A stretch of 64,000 bases of DNA from contig MNCI01008062.1 in assembly GCA_015680685.1 (NCBI GenBank), positions 307,427 to 371,426 of the forward strand. Direction: 5' to 3'. The translations under genes were made by a program, and so were the position numbers. This stretch comes from Gnetum montanum (Eukaryota; Streptophyta; Gnetopsida; Gnetales; Gnetaceae). Below are positions 1-10,679 of the stretch, piece after piece; within the stretch, counting starts at the first letter, position 1; the number at the start of each line of letters is the position of its first letter. The notes beneath the pieces were generated by a model that worked only from the letters and a program-made list of their open reading frames with translations, did no database searches and had not been told where the DNA came from.

Positions 1-799
1 ATTTGCTTAATAAATAAAATGATTTTCTAATTGAAAGATTCTTCTTTTCCTAGACTTCCAAAGTTAGAAAAATCCCATTAAGATTACGGGAAAATAAGAT
101 CAAATGTATATGTGCACCTAGCATAAGAATACCCTAGGAAAAGAAAAAAGTCATAAATGGTCATAGGTTATCTTATTGAACTTAATTAAATATATACAAA
201 GGTTTTAGATTTATAGTGTAAATATATCTAAAAGCAATTTCTATTAATCATATATACAAAAGTCAAAGTCACTCATTATATTTTTGAACAATATTTGGCC
301 TAGATGTTTTGTTGGAGTCTTTTTATGTTTGTTAAGTTTTATTCAATACATAAGTAAAAGTTATAGGTTGGAATCTAGTGGACAATATTGAGCTATAAAG
401 TTCTAATTAGACTATATATCTTAGGGTGTACCTATATTTCACTTATTTTGAGTTCCAACACCATCTAAGACATAAGTAAAAGCTATTTATTGACTAAATT
501 TTTGGGAGATAATTTTATGTATGAATTGTTTTTTTAACATATCTTGATTATTGAAACAAAAATTTTATTATGCTTTTAGACCTTATAGAGTATAAATATA
601 CTTTCTATGAGTTTTGTAAACATCATTAAGAAAATTACCAAGTATTTTTAGTAACATTTTGAACAAATCAATATTTGTAATTGTAATATTCCATCTATGT
701 CTACTGTGCTCAAATGTAGAACATTGCATGAAAATATGGTATTCATCTTCAATGCTATTCATATTTCACAATCAACATATTCATTCTTTATGAGGAATT
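1..799. other. Gene-free AT-rich stretch
   Basis: No coding similarity was seen on either strand. Around 352-465 there is a stretch that resembles sequence near 47590-47700 and 48115-48175. It shares a text like 'actatatatcttagggtg' followed by 'gagttccaacacc', so it is probably a fragment of a dispersed short repeat. Nothing else could be identified. Confidence 0.5.
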
Positions 800-1425
800 T
801 TTAATCATCTCCTATTTCAGCTCTTAGATGATGAGATCCCATTCGTGTTTTAATAATTGTGCATAGTAACTAATGAGGAATACTAGCAAATAAATAATTT
901 ACCTTTGAATTAAGGCTTCTCCTAATACTTTTCAAATAGAAATGTTTTTTTCCTTCTATATTTTTCAAATTTTTTGATATAGTGCTTATTTTACCAAATT
1001 GCAAATGTTGGTAGGATCATAATAGTAAATGTACTCTTAAATATTTCATTAATTAAGCCATAAAACTCACTTAGGAAGTAATACTTTATCATGGATTTCT
1101 ATCATTACTTTTTTGAATTATTTATCAGATGAAGATATAGAAATATTATGAGTAGAGGTTATAAAGTAACAAATAGCTTCAATCTCTAATGACATCATCT
1201 CTATTTCAAGAAACATAATATCATATTATATCTATCTCTTCCCTTTAAATTCATCAAGCAAAAAAACCTTCTAAATTTCTCCTATTTATTTCTAATGTTT
1301 ATTTGATAGAACAGGACCCCATATGACACACCCCTAAAGAATACTAGGTTGAACAATGGCATGAGTGAAGCTATTTTTGGATATCCCAAGCTAGAATAAT
1401 TTTATTATTATAGCTTCTTTTTAAA
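800..1425 (-). pseudogene. LINE 3'-end coding remnant (region downstream of RT)
   Basis: The minus strand reads, in one frame with several stops, a text that starts VQPSILxGCVIWGPVL (about 1360-1310). It continues with an FLLDEFKGKR-like block and a YDIMFLEIEMMSLEIEAI block at about 1260-1160. The pattern ILYG-x-x-IWG, then a Trp/IE helix, then a 'PY-hydrophobic-E' block is what follows the reverse transcriptase core in many plant LINEs. Only this C-terminal part is visible and the core RT motifs are absent. It is on the opposite strand to the large LINE that starts near 1.5 kb, so it is a separate, older insertion. Family assignment is by pattern only. An alternative is chance similarity of an AT-rich frame. 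Confidence 0.42.
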
Positions 1426-1789
1426 TCAAATAACATTTTCATACCACTTGCAACTTTTTAAGTAATGCAATAATTCTATTTGTAATTAAAGAAGTGTTAA
1501 GGCTAAGATATTGGTAAGAGGTGAATCCAACTTAGCATGTAGAACCAACTTGAAGAGGCTCAACCTTCAGTTAAGGATGAGCATTCAAGGAGCAAGTACA
1601 GGCGGGGAGGTTAGCGAGACGGCCCAAGGAGTGGAGGTGCACGGGATAACCCATGGTGTGACGGCCCAAGGAGTGGAGGCAAACAGGACAGCCCATGGTG
1701 TGACGGAAGGACCGGCGGACGCCGCCATGGAAGATGAGAGGCAGCGGGCTAGAGTTTTCGGAGAGTGCTCCAGAGAAGGATCAGCACTG

Positions 1790-2750
1790 CGGATAAAAGT
1801 CAGACGACCAGACAAGGACACCTTGGAAAAACTGGAGCGCTTCCTGATTGGAAAATTCATGTCCGAAGGGGCACGACCATGGGTAGATATGATCTGACGC
1901 TGGGCTTGGGCCGTGTGGGGGTTAGATATGGTGATAGTTCAATGCCTGGCAGACGATCGCCTCCTATTTTGTTTCGCCTCCCTGGAGGAACGGGAACAAG
2001 TTCTGGTGGGGGGACCTTGGTTCTATGGGGCACGAGGTCTGGCCCTGGCACCCTAGTGCTTGGGGGCTCACCGGGATCCAACTCTGTTTGAGCAGGCACC
2101 GATCTAGGTGCGGCTGCATGGCCTCCCCCTTGAATACTAGTTGACAGAGTTCCTACAGTCGCTCACAAAGCTGTTTGGCGAATTTATCAAGTTTGATCAT
2201 TTCACCGAGGCTAGGGAACACTTGGTTTCACACGATTCTACGTGTGGTGGCCTCTTATACCAAAGGAGCCAGTCAAGGAGCTGGTATTGGACATGGATCT
2301 TGGGGAGGAGAGGGTCCGTGTACAGTTTGAAAACTTGCCGATGGCACCACCCCTATTAAGGGACTCCCAGAAAGGGGGCAACCCATCCCATCACAACTGT
2401 AACGCATCCACCCCAGAGGACGGGTGGCACCTTGTAGGCAAAAAAGGCCGAATCGCAAATAGGAAACCTCTGGTGCCCAAGGGTGAGACGTGGCATATGG
2501 GGGCAGACCCCCTTCGTAGGGAACGGCCCCCCACGGCTGGTGGGATGCAAGGTCAGACCAAAGCTAACGGTCGGCCACTCCCCAGTCTTGGAGGGCCGCA
2601 AAGGCAATCAACGGAGGACACTCATGGGGAAGGGCCATCAGAGATAGGACAGGAAGCCCTGCCAAGTATGGTGAGCAAGCCCTATTATCATGTGTTGGTG
2701 GGAGCAGGGGCCCTGGCCCCCGAGGACACCAAGAAGGCGAGCACCTAGGC
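1790..2750 (+). pseudogene. LINE ORF1-like protein (DUF4283-type) remnant
   Basis: Reading across frames gives a text with LIGKFMSEGARPWVDMI, then 'FASLEEREQVLVGGPWFY', then LFEQAPIxVRLHGLPLEY, then IPKEPVKELVLDMDL and VQFENLP. This order (FLIGKF..., RxxVLxGGPWFxxG, PIWVRLHGLPLEYW, then a beta-rich segment ending in ENLP) is typical of the DUF4283 domain in ORF1 of plant L1 LINEs. There it precedes a CCHC knuckle, and the protein is thought to coat element RNA. The frame changes at least three times (near 1890, 2110 and 2240), and tryptophan codons have become TAG or TGA in several places. After about 2360 the text is low-information and proline/glycine-rich, like ORF1 tails. Confidence 0.72.
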
Positions 2751-3061
2751 AAGGACCGAAGTGAAGCAAGGCTACTATGGATCACCGCACACACCCACTT
2801 CTGGGGGGAGGGCCCTTCCTAGGGAGGTTTGTCACCACCACCAGTCATAGACTAGATAAACACCAGTCGAGGTTCAGCGTAGCCTAGCTCCCATCCTTGG
2901 GGGACAAGGCCAATACGTGAACAGGGGATGGCGGTATCCCTACCAGCAGCCAAGGTTGGTCGCCCAGACAACAACACCCACCGTCACAAGGCCACGCAGC
3001 TATTCGTTGATTTGGGAGTGTAGCTGACACTCCAGGAAGTTTACCATCGACACTAGTCTCC

Positions 3062-3790
3062 ATGAAGGTCCTCTCATGGAACTGCAAGGGCCAGGGTACC
3101 CCATACAAGCGGCATACCCTGCAATTTATGGTGTGAGATGGGAGGTGCGATATTGTGTGTTTACAAGAAATGAAACTCCAACAGACGGAAGCTCATGTAT
3201 TATAATGGCCGAGGTGGCACAGCCATCTGGCGGCCAGCAGGGGGTGCGTAGGAGGCCTCGCGGTCCTCACCAAGGTGGATTCGTATGTCCTAGACACCTC
3301 CAATTGGTGCATCACAGTGCACTTGCCGAGGACGGACATGTGGGTAACCAATGTTTACGGCCCTCAGGGATGGCAGGGTCGCCTTCAGGAGCTTTTGCAG
3401 GTCGCGGGGCTTATCCCCCACAATGCCAGTTGGTTACTAATTGGAGACTTCAACCAAAGGCTCTACAACTAGGAGAAGACCGGTGACAGCATGGCAGAAC
3501 CCCCGAGGACGCTCGAATTTCTTGCATTGTTACAGCATCAGGATCTCTTCAACATCGAAATCGAGGGGTGCAAGTACACCTGGAGCAATCACAGACAAGG
3601 CACAGCGCGGATTCAATCTTGGATTGACCGAGTGTGGGTCATCAAAGCGCTATTGACCAATTGGGATATCCAGGCCTACGGCGGGGCTCGGATGGCTTCC
3701 GATCACCAGCCCATCATCTGCCAGCTGACGCATGATGTGCATCAGAGCCCCTGCCCATTATGGTTTGAATGCACCTAGCTACGCAAGCCG
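3062..3790 (+). pseudogene. LINE endonuclease domain (APE/EEP family) remnant
   Basis: The frame opens with MKVLSWNCKGQG, the first EEP motif (N for metal binding). It continues with CLQEMK (catalytic Glu motif), then WVTNVYGPQG, WLLIGDFNQRL (GDFN motif), YTWSNHRQG and MASDHQPI (terminal SDH motif). These are the ordered endonuclease/exonuclease/phosphatase motifs of L1 elements, which nick the target strand to prime reverse transcription. The frame breaks near 3200-3270, and in-frame stops occur near 3471 and 3777. Motifs themselves are well preserved, so the copy is moderately old. It lies about 300 bp downstream of the ORF1 remnant and about 500 bp upstream of the RT core, as in intact elements. 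Confidence 0.85.
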
Positions 3791-4289
3791 TGGCTGGGTG
3801 ACCTACTTCAGACCATCTGGCAAGAATATCCAACCTCGGTGGACCCGCGCGATTTTGTAAAAAAAGGGTTAAAGACCCTCAAAAATCTTGGAGTGGCAGA
3901 AAAATACAGTTTCAAAAGATACCGAACCTAGATCTAGGCCAAGCTACAAGAAATTGAGCAGCAACAGGAGCAAGGGACCAACCATACCCGCGAGGAGCTC
4001 ACCCTCTAGGTGTAGCTCCAACTACTGCACCAAGAAGAGGAAGAATATTGGCGCCAATGGGCACGCATGCAGTGGCTGAGGGTAGGAGATTGGCACATGA
4101 AGTTCTTTTTTGCAGCGGCGAAGGCACATCGCAGAATGTGCCAACGGCCGCTGCAGTGTTTATTGCAAGGAGATCCAACACACCCACACTCTGGCACAAA
4201 CAAACTACTGCAATACTGGCAGCAGGTCTGGAATTGGCAGCCTACGGACCCGATTTCAGTGCCAGTGCAGAAAATTCTAAATCTGGCTG

Positions 4290-5620
4290 ATAATTTGCGA
4301 CTTTTGCAACCGTTCTTGCACCAGGAGCTCCGAAGCGCACTACAAGATATGCCGGCTGACAAGGCCCCAGGGCCAGATGTGTGGCCCATTGAATTCTTCT
4401 GTAACTTCAAGGACGTGCTGGGGGTGAACTTGCTTGACACTTTTAACTGCATGCTGGCATGGTGTCAAGTGCACAAAGAAATCAACTGCTCTCGCATGGT
4501 CCTGCTACCAAAAATGGAGACGCCCACATCCCCAGGGCATTTTCACCTCATCAAAGTCTGTAACTCACTGTTGCGCTTATTTTCTCGCATGCTTGTGGCT
4601 AGGCTGCAGCCACTCATGGCTCGCTTGGTGGGGAAAAATTAGGCTGCTTTTATGAAGGGTCATCATCTTCAAGACCAGGTCCTACTGCTACAGGAAATTT
4701 AGCACTCCCTTCGGGTTGCTAAATTATCGGGCCTCTGCATCAAACTAGACATAACCAAGGCTTACGATTCCATGAGTTGGGTAGCGCTGAGGACAGTGTT
4801 GCACGTGAAAGGCTTTGACAAGGCTTTTGTGGAGCTCTGCCTGCAGATTCAATGGGGAGGGCGATTCTCGTTGGACATTGATGGACACCTGTGGGGCTTT
4901 CACGGGACCAGACGGGGGCTCCGTCAAGTTGACCCCCTCTCTCCGCTCCTTTTCCTAATGATGATGGACCTCCTGCAAACATACTGTGCCGAAGAAGGGG
5001 TCCAGGGGCTTAATATGCACGGCATCCCATGCCGCACTACCCATTACGCAGATGACACCATGATCTTCACCAGGGCTACGGTGTCGCAGGTCGGGGCATT
5101 AACAAGGGTGTTGAATCGGCTTTAGTGAGAAGTGGGTCTGGCACCCAACCCCGGGAAATCCACGTTAATTTTCACACACACCCACCCTGTGGTGCACAGC
5201 AAGATCATTTAAATCCTGGGGATCCTGTAGGGAGAGGCATGCGATAAATATCTAGGCATCCCCATCCACAATTGGCACCGATTCCAAATGTGGCAGGCTC
5301 TCATTATGTGAATTCAAAAACACACGACGCTCTGGATGAATAGCTTCCTATCCCGAAAAGGGAAAATCATGCTAGCCTCTACAGTGTTGGTGGTGAGGTT
5401 TACAGCCTCAATGGCCTCTCCGCCAACTAGAGTTGCCACTAAAATTGATGCAATTATCCACGATTTTATGTGCTCGGGTGGCAAGGGGGGGAAAAAGATG
5501 CACCTAGTGGCTTGGACCAAAATCATGCGGCCTCGCACCACGGGGGGGGGGGGGGGGGGGGGGGAGATTGGAATCCTCCCTTTTGCGGTTGAAGCTGCCT
5601 TAGGATGCCAAAGACTTCTC
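4290..5620 (+). pseudogene. LINE reverse transcriptase remnant
   Basis: Ordered RT motifs are visible: DKAPGPDVWPIEFF near 4360, LLPKMETPTSPGHFHLI near 4510, LDITKAYDSMSW near 4745 (catalytic Asp), then GLRQVDPLSPLLF near 4920, and HYADDTMIF near 5045 (the YADD catalytic pair). A thumb-like part follows, with KYLGIP near 5250 and FLSRKGKIMLAS near 5345. The usual 'K...EGGLGI' motif falls at 5540-5575 and is interrupted by a 23-base G run. Stops at about 4641, 4701 and 5125 and several frame changes make it non-functional. The sequence ends at 'LLWRIQ' (about 5620), where the LTR remnant of element A begins. Confidence 0.88.
5542..5564 (+). repeat. Poly(G) tract, 23 G
   Basis: An uninterrupted run of 23 G lies inside the LINE coding text, at the place where related LINEs encode a Gly-Gly-Leu-Gly-Ile motif. 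It probably expanded from a short GGGGG run by slippage. Such runs can form G-quadruplexes and are also prone to sequencing or assembly length error. Confidence 0.9.
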
Positions 5621-5624
5621 TGGC

Positions 5625-5695
5625 GAATTCAACCAAATCGTACGTGAACACTCGTATTCGTATGGTTGAGCGGAGAGGTACCTCACCATTCATCA
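5625..5695 (+). repeat. Element A 5' LTR remnant (last 71 bp)
   Basis: This matches the final part of the 3' LTR (about 14677-14748). Shared landmarks are 'aaccaaatcgt', 'acactcgtattc', 'tatggttgag' and 'ggtacctc', ending in CATCA. Everything upstream in the LTR (about 775 bp) is missing, and LINE sequence abuts it. Confidence 0.88.
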
Positions 5696-5696
5696 T

Positions 5697-5714
5697 TGGC
5701 ACCGCTATTAGGGA
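5697..5714 (+). other. Element A primer-binding site (tRNA-Asp-like)
   Basis: TGGCACCGCTATTAGGGA starts one base after the 5' LTR end. It resembles the tRNA-Asp complement used by Athila/Tat-type elements (TGGCGCCGTTGCCGGGGA). Most differences are C-to-T or G-to-A transitions, as expected from deamination of methylated plant DNA. Confidence 0.65.
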
Positions 5715-5929
5715 CTTTGTTGTTTGTGTGCTAATTAGAACTTAGGAATCTTTCCATCGTTGGAATGAACCCTTAGGTTAGTGACCCTACAATCATCGAA
5801 AAGAGAGAATATTGCACACTAAATCATTAATCATGTCTCCTTCTTCTTATGAGAGTGCTTCACCGCCTAGGTCCAACCAATGAACAGTCGGAGGTGTAGT
5901 ACACATTATGACCTATCAGTACCCCAGTA

Positions 5930-7560
5930 GTTTTGCTTGGTATACGATCATCCCGATGAGTATATACCAGACTTTACATTTATCCTTCACCAGGATGAAC
6001 AACTGTGTTGGCATGATTTAGAAGATAACATAGTGTTACCTCCCAATCGCTCAAACCCAAGCATGCCTCTTTGTGCTCTCACATGAATTGGTATCCAGCA
6101 CTTACAATCAGAATACATTGTGCATGAACAAGATTCGAGGGACTATCAACCTACAGAGGCACAATGTCAAAGGAACCTACAATAGGAGAGACATTATAAA
6201 TCTATGAAGGGGAAGTGGTCTCAAGATGTCCCATATGTCCTAAGTGAAAATGAGGGTGGTGAACCTGCCTTAAGAGGTTTTCCACAAAACAATGCTTCTC
6301 CCGTTGACTTCAGTCAAGGGGTTGTGTATTAGAACCTTCACTCAACTATCCATAACCCAGGTTTTGATACCAATGGACACAAAGGGTCTAAAAAGGGAAC
6401 AAGAACGCATGATAAAGATGGACATTCTGATCATAACCATGACTGAGGCTGTGAGCACCGAAGAGAAGGTAGCAGGCATCATCATGGTGCCAGTTCTCCT
6501 TCCTCTTCACTTTCATCATCTATTTCATCCTCTCCTTCAGGATCAGAACGCAGTCACAAAGGGAAAGACCATGAGGATAATGGTACGCGAAATAGAGATC
6601 ATAGAAAAAATAGTCGAGAAAGGGGACGAGGGCGTTCTAGAAAAACACACCGTGAAAGAAGGGAGAGTAGGAAACAGCATAGGCATCATAGACGCCATAG
6701 ACAATACGATCACAATGAAACCTTACTCACCACAAGTATGTTAGACATACTAGAGGCTGTTAGAATCCCAACAAGATACCAAAAGAACAGTAGGATCAAA
6801 AGATTAGACATGAACAATATCCCACGATTTGAAGGGGGATACAGTGCTGATCCTCAAAACCATCTACAAGTATTTCATGATGCATGTGCCTTGCAAAACA
6901 TAGAAAACTAGTGGCAAAAACTCAAGTTGTTTTCATGAACATTGATCAAGGAAGCAAAAAGTTAGTACTGATCCTTAGAACTGAAATCCATTCGCCGATG
7001 GAGTACCATGTTAGAGCTATTCAACGATAAATATCACATGTACTCCTGAGTGTCCAACCTAAGTAAGCAAATCCACAAATGGAAACAAGGAGGACACAAA
7101 CTCTTGGATGCTGCCATGGGTCAATATTATGCACTATTACATCGTTGCCTCGGAAATGGCTACTCGAAGTGGAAACAACTATTTCATCTCATAGATGGGC
7201 TTAGATACAAAACACAAAGAACCCTTGGAACTTATGCCCAAGGAAGACTATCCGAGCTTAGAGCCCATCAAGTACAAAGATTGTTGGAGCAAGTTGCCAA
7301 GGAGAAAGGTGAGTTAAGGAAAAGAGAAAATGTAGAGGAGTACAATAGAGACCCTTCCCTCTGAAAGAAGGAAGTTAAATTTTGTGAGGATGAAGAAGAG
7401 TCACCACTTGAAGAGATGGTGAATAGGAAAACTTTGCCCATTCAGAAATTTGCATCAAAAGTATCAGCAAAGGTAGATCAAATTTGGGAATCCCTAGAAA
7501 ATAAATTCCAAACCATTCTCAAAATAGTAAACAAGTCTAGAGAGTAAGGTAGTGGTCGAG
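5930..7560 (+). pseudogene. Element A gag polyprotein remnant
   Basis: The text aligns by eye with the gag of element B (21125-22700). A short N-terminal part near 5940-6070 contains 'HPDEYI...FxFxLHQDEQL'-like sequence. A basic His/Ser/Asp-rich linker follows (6400-6720). Then comes the capsid-like retrotransposon gag domain: RLDMNNIPRFEGGYSA (about 6800), WSTMLELFNDKY (about 7000), LSKQIHKWKQGG (about 7060), LIDGLRYKTQRTLGTYAQGR (about 7190-7250) and QRLLEQVAKEKGE. Gag would form the virus-like particle that packages element RNA. Stops near 6909, 6957 and 7362 and frame changes show it is dead. No CCHC knuckle was recognised. Confidence 0.78.
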
Positions 7561-8289
7561 AAAGGAGAAAAAAGAAAGAAGCTTAATATGCACATAATAA
7601 AGGTAAGGGTAAAGTTGTCATCATTGAAGAGGTTGTGGATTCAAATACAGACAATGATGGTGGATGTGAGATATGCCAATATAACCATCCTAAAAGATGT
7701 TTTTGAGTAATCTCACACCTGTAAGAGTCTAGGGTGTATGCACTAAACCCATGATTAAATAGACAGCACACATCTCGAAGGTTACCTTATTCTCAAGGTA
7801 ACCCAAGACAGTTCCACCAACCCTTAACGTATTATCCAAGTGGAACTCCACCATAACCAAATGAGTAGTATCAACAGTGGCAGCACCCACAATCATGGGG
7901 AATGCCACCACCATGTCAACAATACCCTTACTGTCAAACTAACCCATACAAGTACTACGTGTAGCAGCCAATCTCTCCATGTAACTCCACTAGTCACGTC
8001 ACTCCTCAACTTCACTACCAAACCCATGAGTACTATAGAACTCCTTCTCCTAGGGGAAAGGTTCACAAATGTACTATCCTTCTCATCTGACTACACCTCT
8101 TCCACCCTTAGCTCCATTACCACCTACTCCAACTATGTAGGGTGAGCTCCCTGCCCAACTGTAGTAACGTAATGCTACAAGGGCTGTCAATCCTCAACCT
8201 ACTATTGGTTTAGACAACCACACAAAGAAGAGACCTTTCTTTAGAACCAACAGTCCAACTAAGTCCTTACAACCACAAGTGGCTAATTC

Positions 8290-8850
8290 TCCAAAGGCTT
8301 CTCTATCATTCGAACCTTCGAAGTTTCCTTTAGACCAAAGATCGTACTTAATGCACACGGTCATGTTGACTCATGCCATTATCGATTGGATTAAAGCTGG
8401 TTGTCTTCCTAGGAAATTCTCTGATCCTGAAAGTCCTCTTATATATTTGCAAAGCTCTTTTGGATTCAGGTTCTGGTGTTAATTTAATCTCCCAAGAAAT
8501 GTACAAAGCCTGGAACCTGCCTCCATTAAAAAAGAGTAGCATCCATTTAGAGTTGGTCAACTAGTCCATCACTGTCTCATTAGGACTAGTGAAGGACATT
8601 TTCACCACTATTTGTGGGTGGTCGTATCCAGCCAATTTCCTAGTGATTCAAATTAACAACTGTAAGGGGGACTTCCCAATAATTATGGAAAGAGCATGGC
8701 TAAGCACAATTGATGTGTGCCTTGAAATACATGATCTTTCCTTAGAAATATCAAAGAAAAATATGTTTGGAAAGATCAAGAAAAAGAAAGTTCCATGTAT
8801 CGCATACAATGACACAAGGTGTAATTACGTGCAAAAGTCTTGGTTTGTAC
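8290..8850 (+). pseudogene. Element A aspartic protease remnant
   Basis: The frame contains ALLDSGSGVNLISQEMY at about 8453-8505, the D-S/T-G active-site loop of retroelement proteases. A flap-side strand GLVKDIFTTICGWSYP follows near 8590, then DFPIIMERAWLSTID near 8675, the equivalent of the I-L-G-R motif with G replaced by E. Compared with element B, about 23 bases just before the active site are missing ('IYLQ' joins directly to 'ALL'), which shifts the frame. A TAG stop follows at about 8563. The protease would cleave gag-pol. Confidence 0.8.
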
Positions 8851-9129
8851 AATGTTTAACATTGCTTGCATGCAATCAGTGTGCACAAATAACTAACATA
8901 CAAAGGTGCTTATATGCAGCAGCCACAAGAAAAGAAGGCACCCAGTGGTTGACAACTAACCAAGAGAGTAATTCAACTATATGCATGGAACCAACTAAGA
9001 GCTTAACTTGTACCTACATTGATAGCATAGATATATTAGAGCAAGTCCATCGCCAACTTCCAAGTCCTGACATCGAAAATATCAACTAGGGAAAGCTAGA
9101 AACCCCTAACAAGTTCAAGCAAGAGCCCC

Positions 9130-10190
9130 TTGAGTTAAAACCATTGTCCACCGGTATGAAGTACACATTTCTCAAGAATGGAAAAATGGTAATCATTAAT
9201 GCTAAGTTCGCTCCTCAACAAAAGAAAGACTATTGAAAATGGTAAACAATTGGTCGAAAGCCTTTGCTTGGTCATATCCTAAATTAACTGGAATAGACCC
9301 TAGGATATGCCAACATGGAATTTACATTAACCCCTCTATGAAGCCTCGACAACAACTACAAAGGCAACTGAACCCAAAGCTTAAGCAAGTGATTAAAGAA
9401 GAAATTGAGCAACTTCTAAAAGCTAGGCTCATCGACCCCATTACTGATAGTGAATGGGTTAGTCCCTTAGTCATTGTGCCTAAAAAGGGAGGTAAATGGA
9501 GGGTGTGTATAGACTTTAGGCTACTAAACATGGCAACATTTAAAGACCATTTTCCATTGCCATTCGTCGACCAAGTCTTAGATACCATTGCAGGGCAATG
9601 CTACTATAGTTTTCTGGATGGGTACAATGGATACAATCAAATTCAAATAGTGCCAAAAGACCAAGCCAAGACTACATTCACAAGTCCTTGGGGGACATTT
9701 GCATATAAACAAATGTCATTTGGCTTGTGCAATGCCCCAGCAACATTTCAACGTTTGGTTCTAAGCATATTTCAATAGCAAATAGGGAATGGTATGGAAG
9801 TCTTTATGGACGATTTCTCCACCTACGAAGCAGACTTCGATCAAGCATTGAACTTATTAGAGCAAGTATTAAAATGGTGTGTAGAAACTAACTTAAGGCT
9901 CAATTGGCAAAAAAGCCACTTAATGGTCCAAGAAGGCATTGTATTAAGGCATAATATTTCACAAATAGGGATAAAGGTAGATCCTGAAAAAATCAAAGTC
10001 ATCCATGAAATCACTTATCAACCTGAAACTGTAAAAGATATTCGATCATTCCTTAGACACACTGGCTATTATAGATGCTTTATTGAGAACTTTTCTAATA
10101 TTGCAAAACCATTGATAAAATTAACGAAGAAGGATGTATCCTTTGAATGGACCAGGGAATGTGAGCTAGCCTTCCAAACCTTAAAATAAA
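9130..10190 (+). pseudogene. Element A Ty3/gypsy reverse transcriptase
   Basis: The RT is largely open from 9233 to 9776 and 9794 to 10187. Motifs in order: SEWVSPLVIVPKKGGKWRVC and DFRLLN (about 9450-9530), YYSFLDGYNGYNQI (about 9600, catalytic Asp retained), FGLCNAPATFQR (about 9720), FMDDFSTY (about 9804, the YxDD box with F for Y), then the connection KSHLMVQEGIVLRH and FLRHTGYYRCFIENFSNIAK. This is Ty3/gypsy-type RT. A TAG at 9776 replaces a glutamine codon just before the catalytic box. Both catalytic Asp residues of the DD pair remain. This whole section has no counterpart in element B. Confidence 0.92.
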
Positions 10191-10610
10191 AGCTCATAGA
10201 AACACCCATTCTACAAGCTCTTGACTGGTCCAAGACATTCCACATAATGACTGACGCATCCAATTTTGCTTTAGGAGCCATACTTACATAGTTAAATGAC
10301 CAAAAACGTCCCTACTATATTCACTGTGCAAGTCGAAGTATTGCTGGTGCACAACTCAACTACACCACAACAAAAAAAGAGTTAATGGTTGTGGTATTTT
10401 CACTAAACAAATTTAAGCACTATGTATTGGGCTATAAGATATTTGTACATACGGATCATAGTGTAATTCGGTTCCTAATGAATAAACCAATGGTGATCCC
10501 TCACATCATATAATGGCTCGTGATCTTACAAGAGTTCGAACTTACGATGATCAATCGTAAAGGCACTGAGAACATTGTTGCTAATCATTTATCTCAGTTA
10601 TGATGGGACA
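10191..10610 (+). pseudogene. Element A RNase H remnant
   Basis: After RT the frame continues TPILQALDWSKTFHIMTDAS (about 10203-10262, first RNase H Asp), NFALGAIL, then SIAGAQLNYTTTKKELMVVV (Glu motif, about 10340-10400). KHYVLGYKIFVHTDHS follows (about 10415-10460, third acidic residue), then RKGTENIVANHLSQL (about 10555-10600). Gypsy RNase H removes the RNA template during reverse transcription. The TAG stops at about 10290 and 10512 and several further substitutions make it a relic. Confidence 0.85.
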
Positions 10611-10679
10611 ACAAAGAGGATGAATATCTAATTTTTTACTATTTTCCTAATGAACTTCTCTTTGCAGGTGTAATAAATA

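Larger units (their letters stand above)
1511..5620 (+). mobile_element. L1-type non-LTR retrotransposon (LINE), decayed, 3'-truncated
   Basis: Three blocks lie in the normal L1 order: an ORF1-like nucleic-acid-binding region, an apurinic endonuclease-like domain and a reverse transcriptase. The region is much richer in GC than the DNA to its left, which marks it as foreign to that background. All blocks carry stops and frameshifts, so the element is dead. No 3' UTR or poly(A) tail is present. The sequence switches at about 5620-5625 directly into the end of an LTR, so the 3' end was lost in a later deletion. The 5' limit is uncertain, because coding-like sequence begins near 1511 but no 5' target duplication can be paired with a lost 3' end. 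Confidence 0.85.

Noticed and set aside
1585-2800. Minus-strand ORFs opposite LINE ORF1
   Set aside because: They are shadows of the GC-rich ORF1 region, without motifs of their own.
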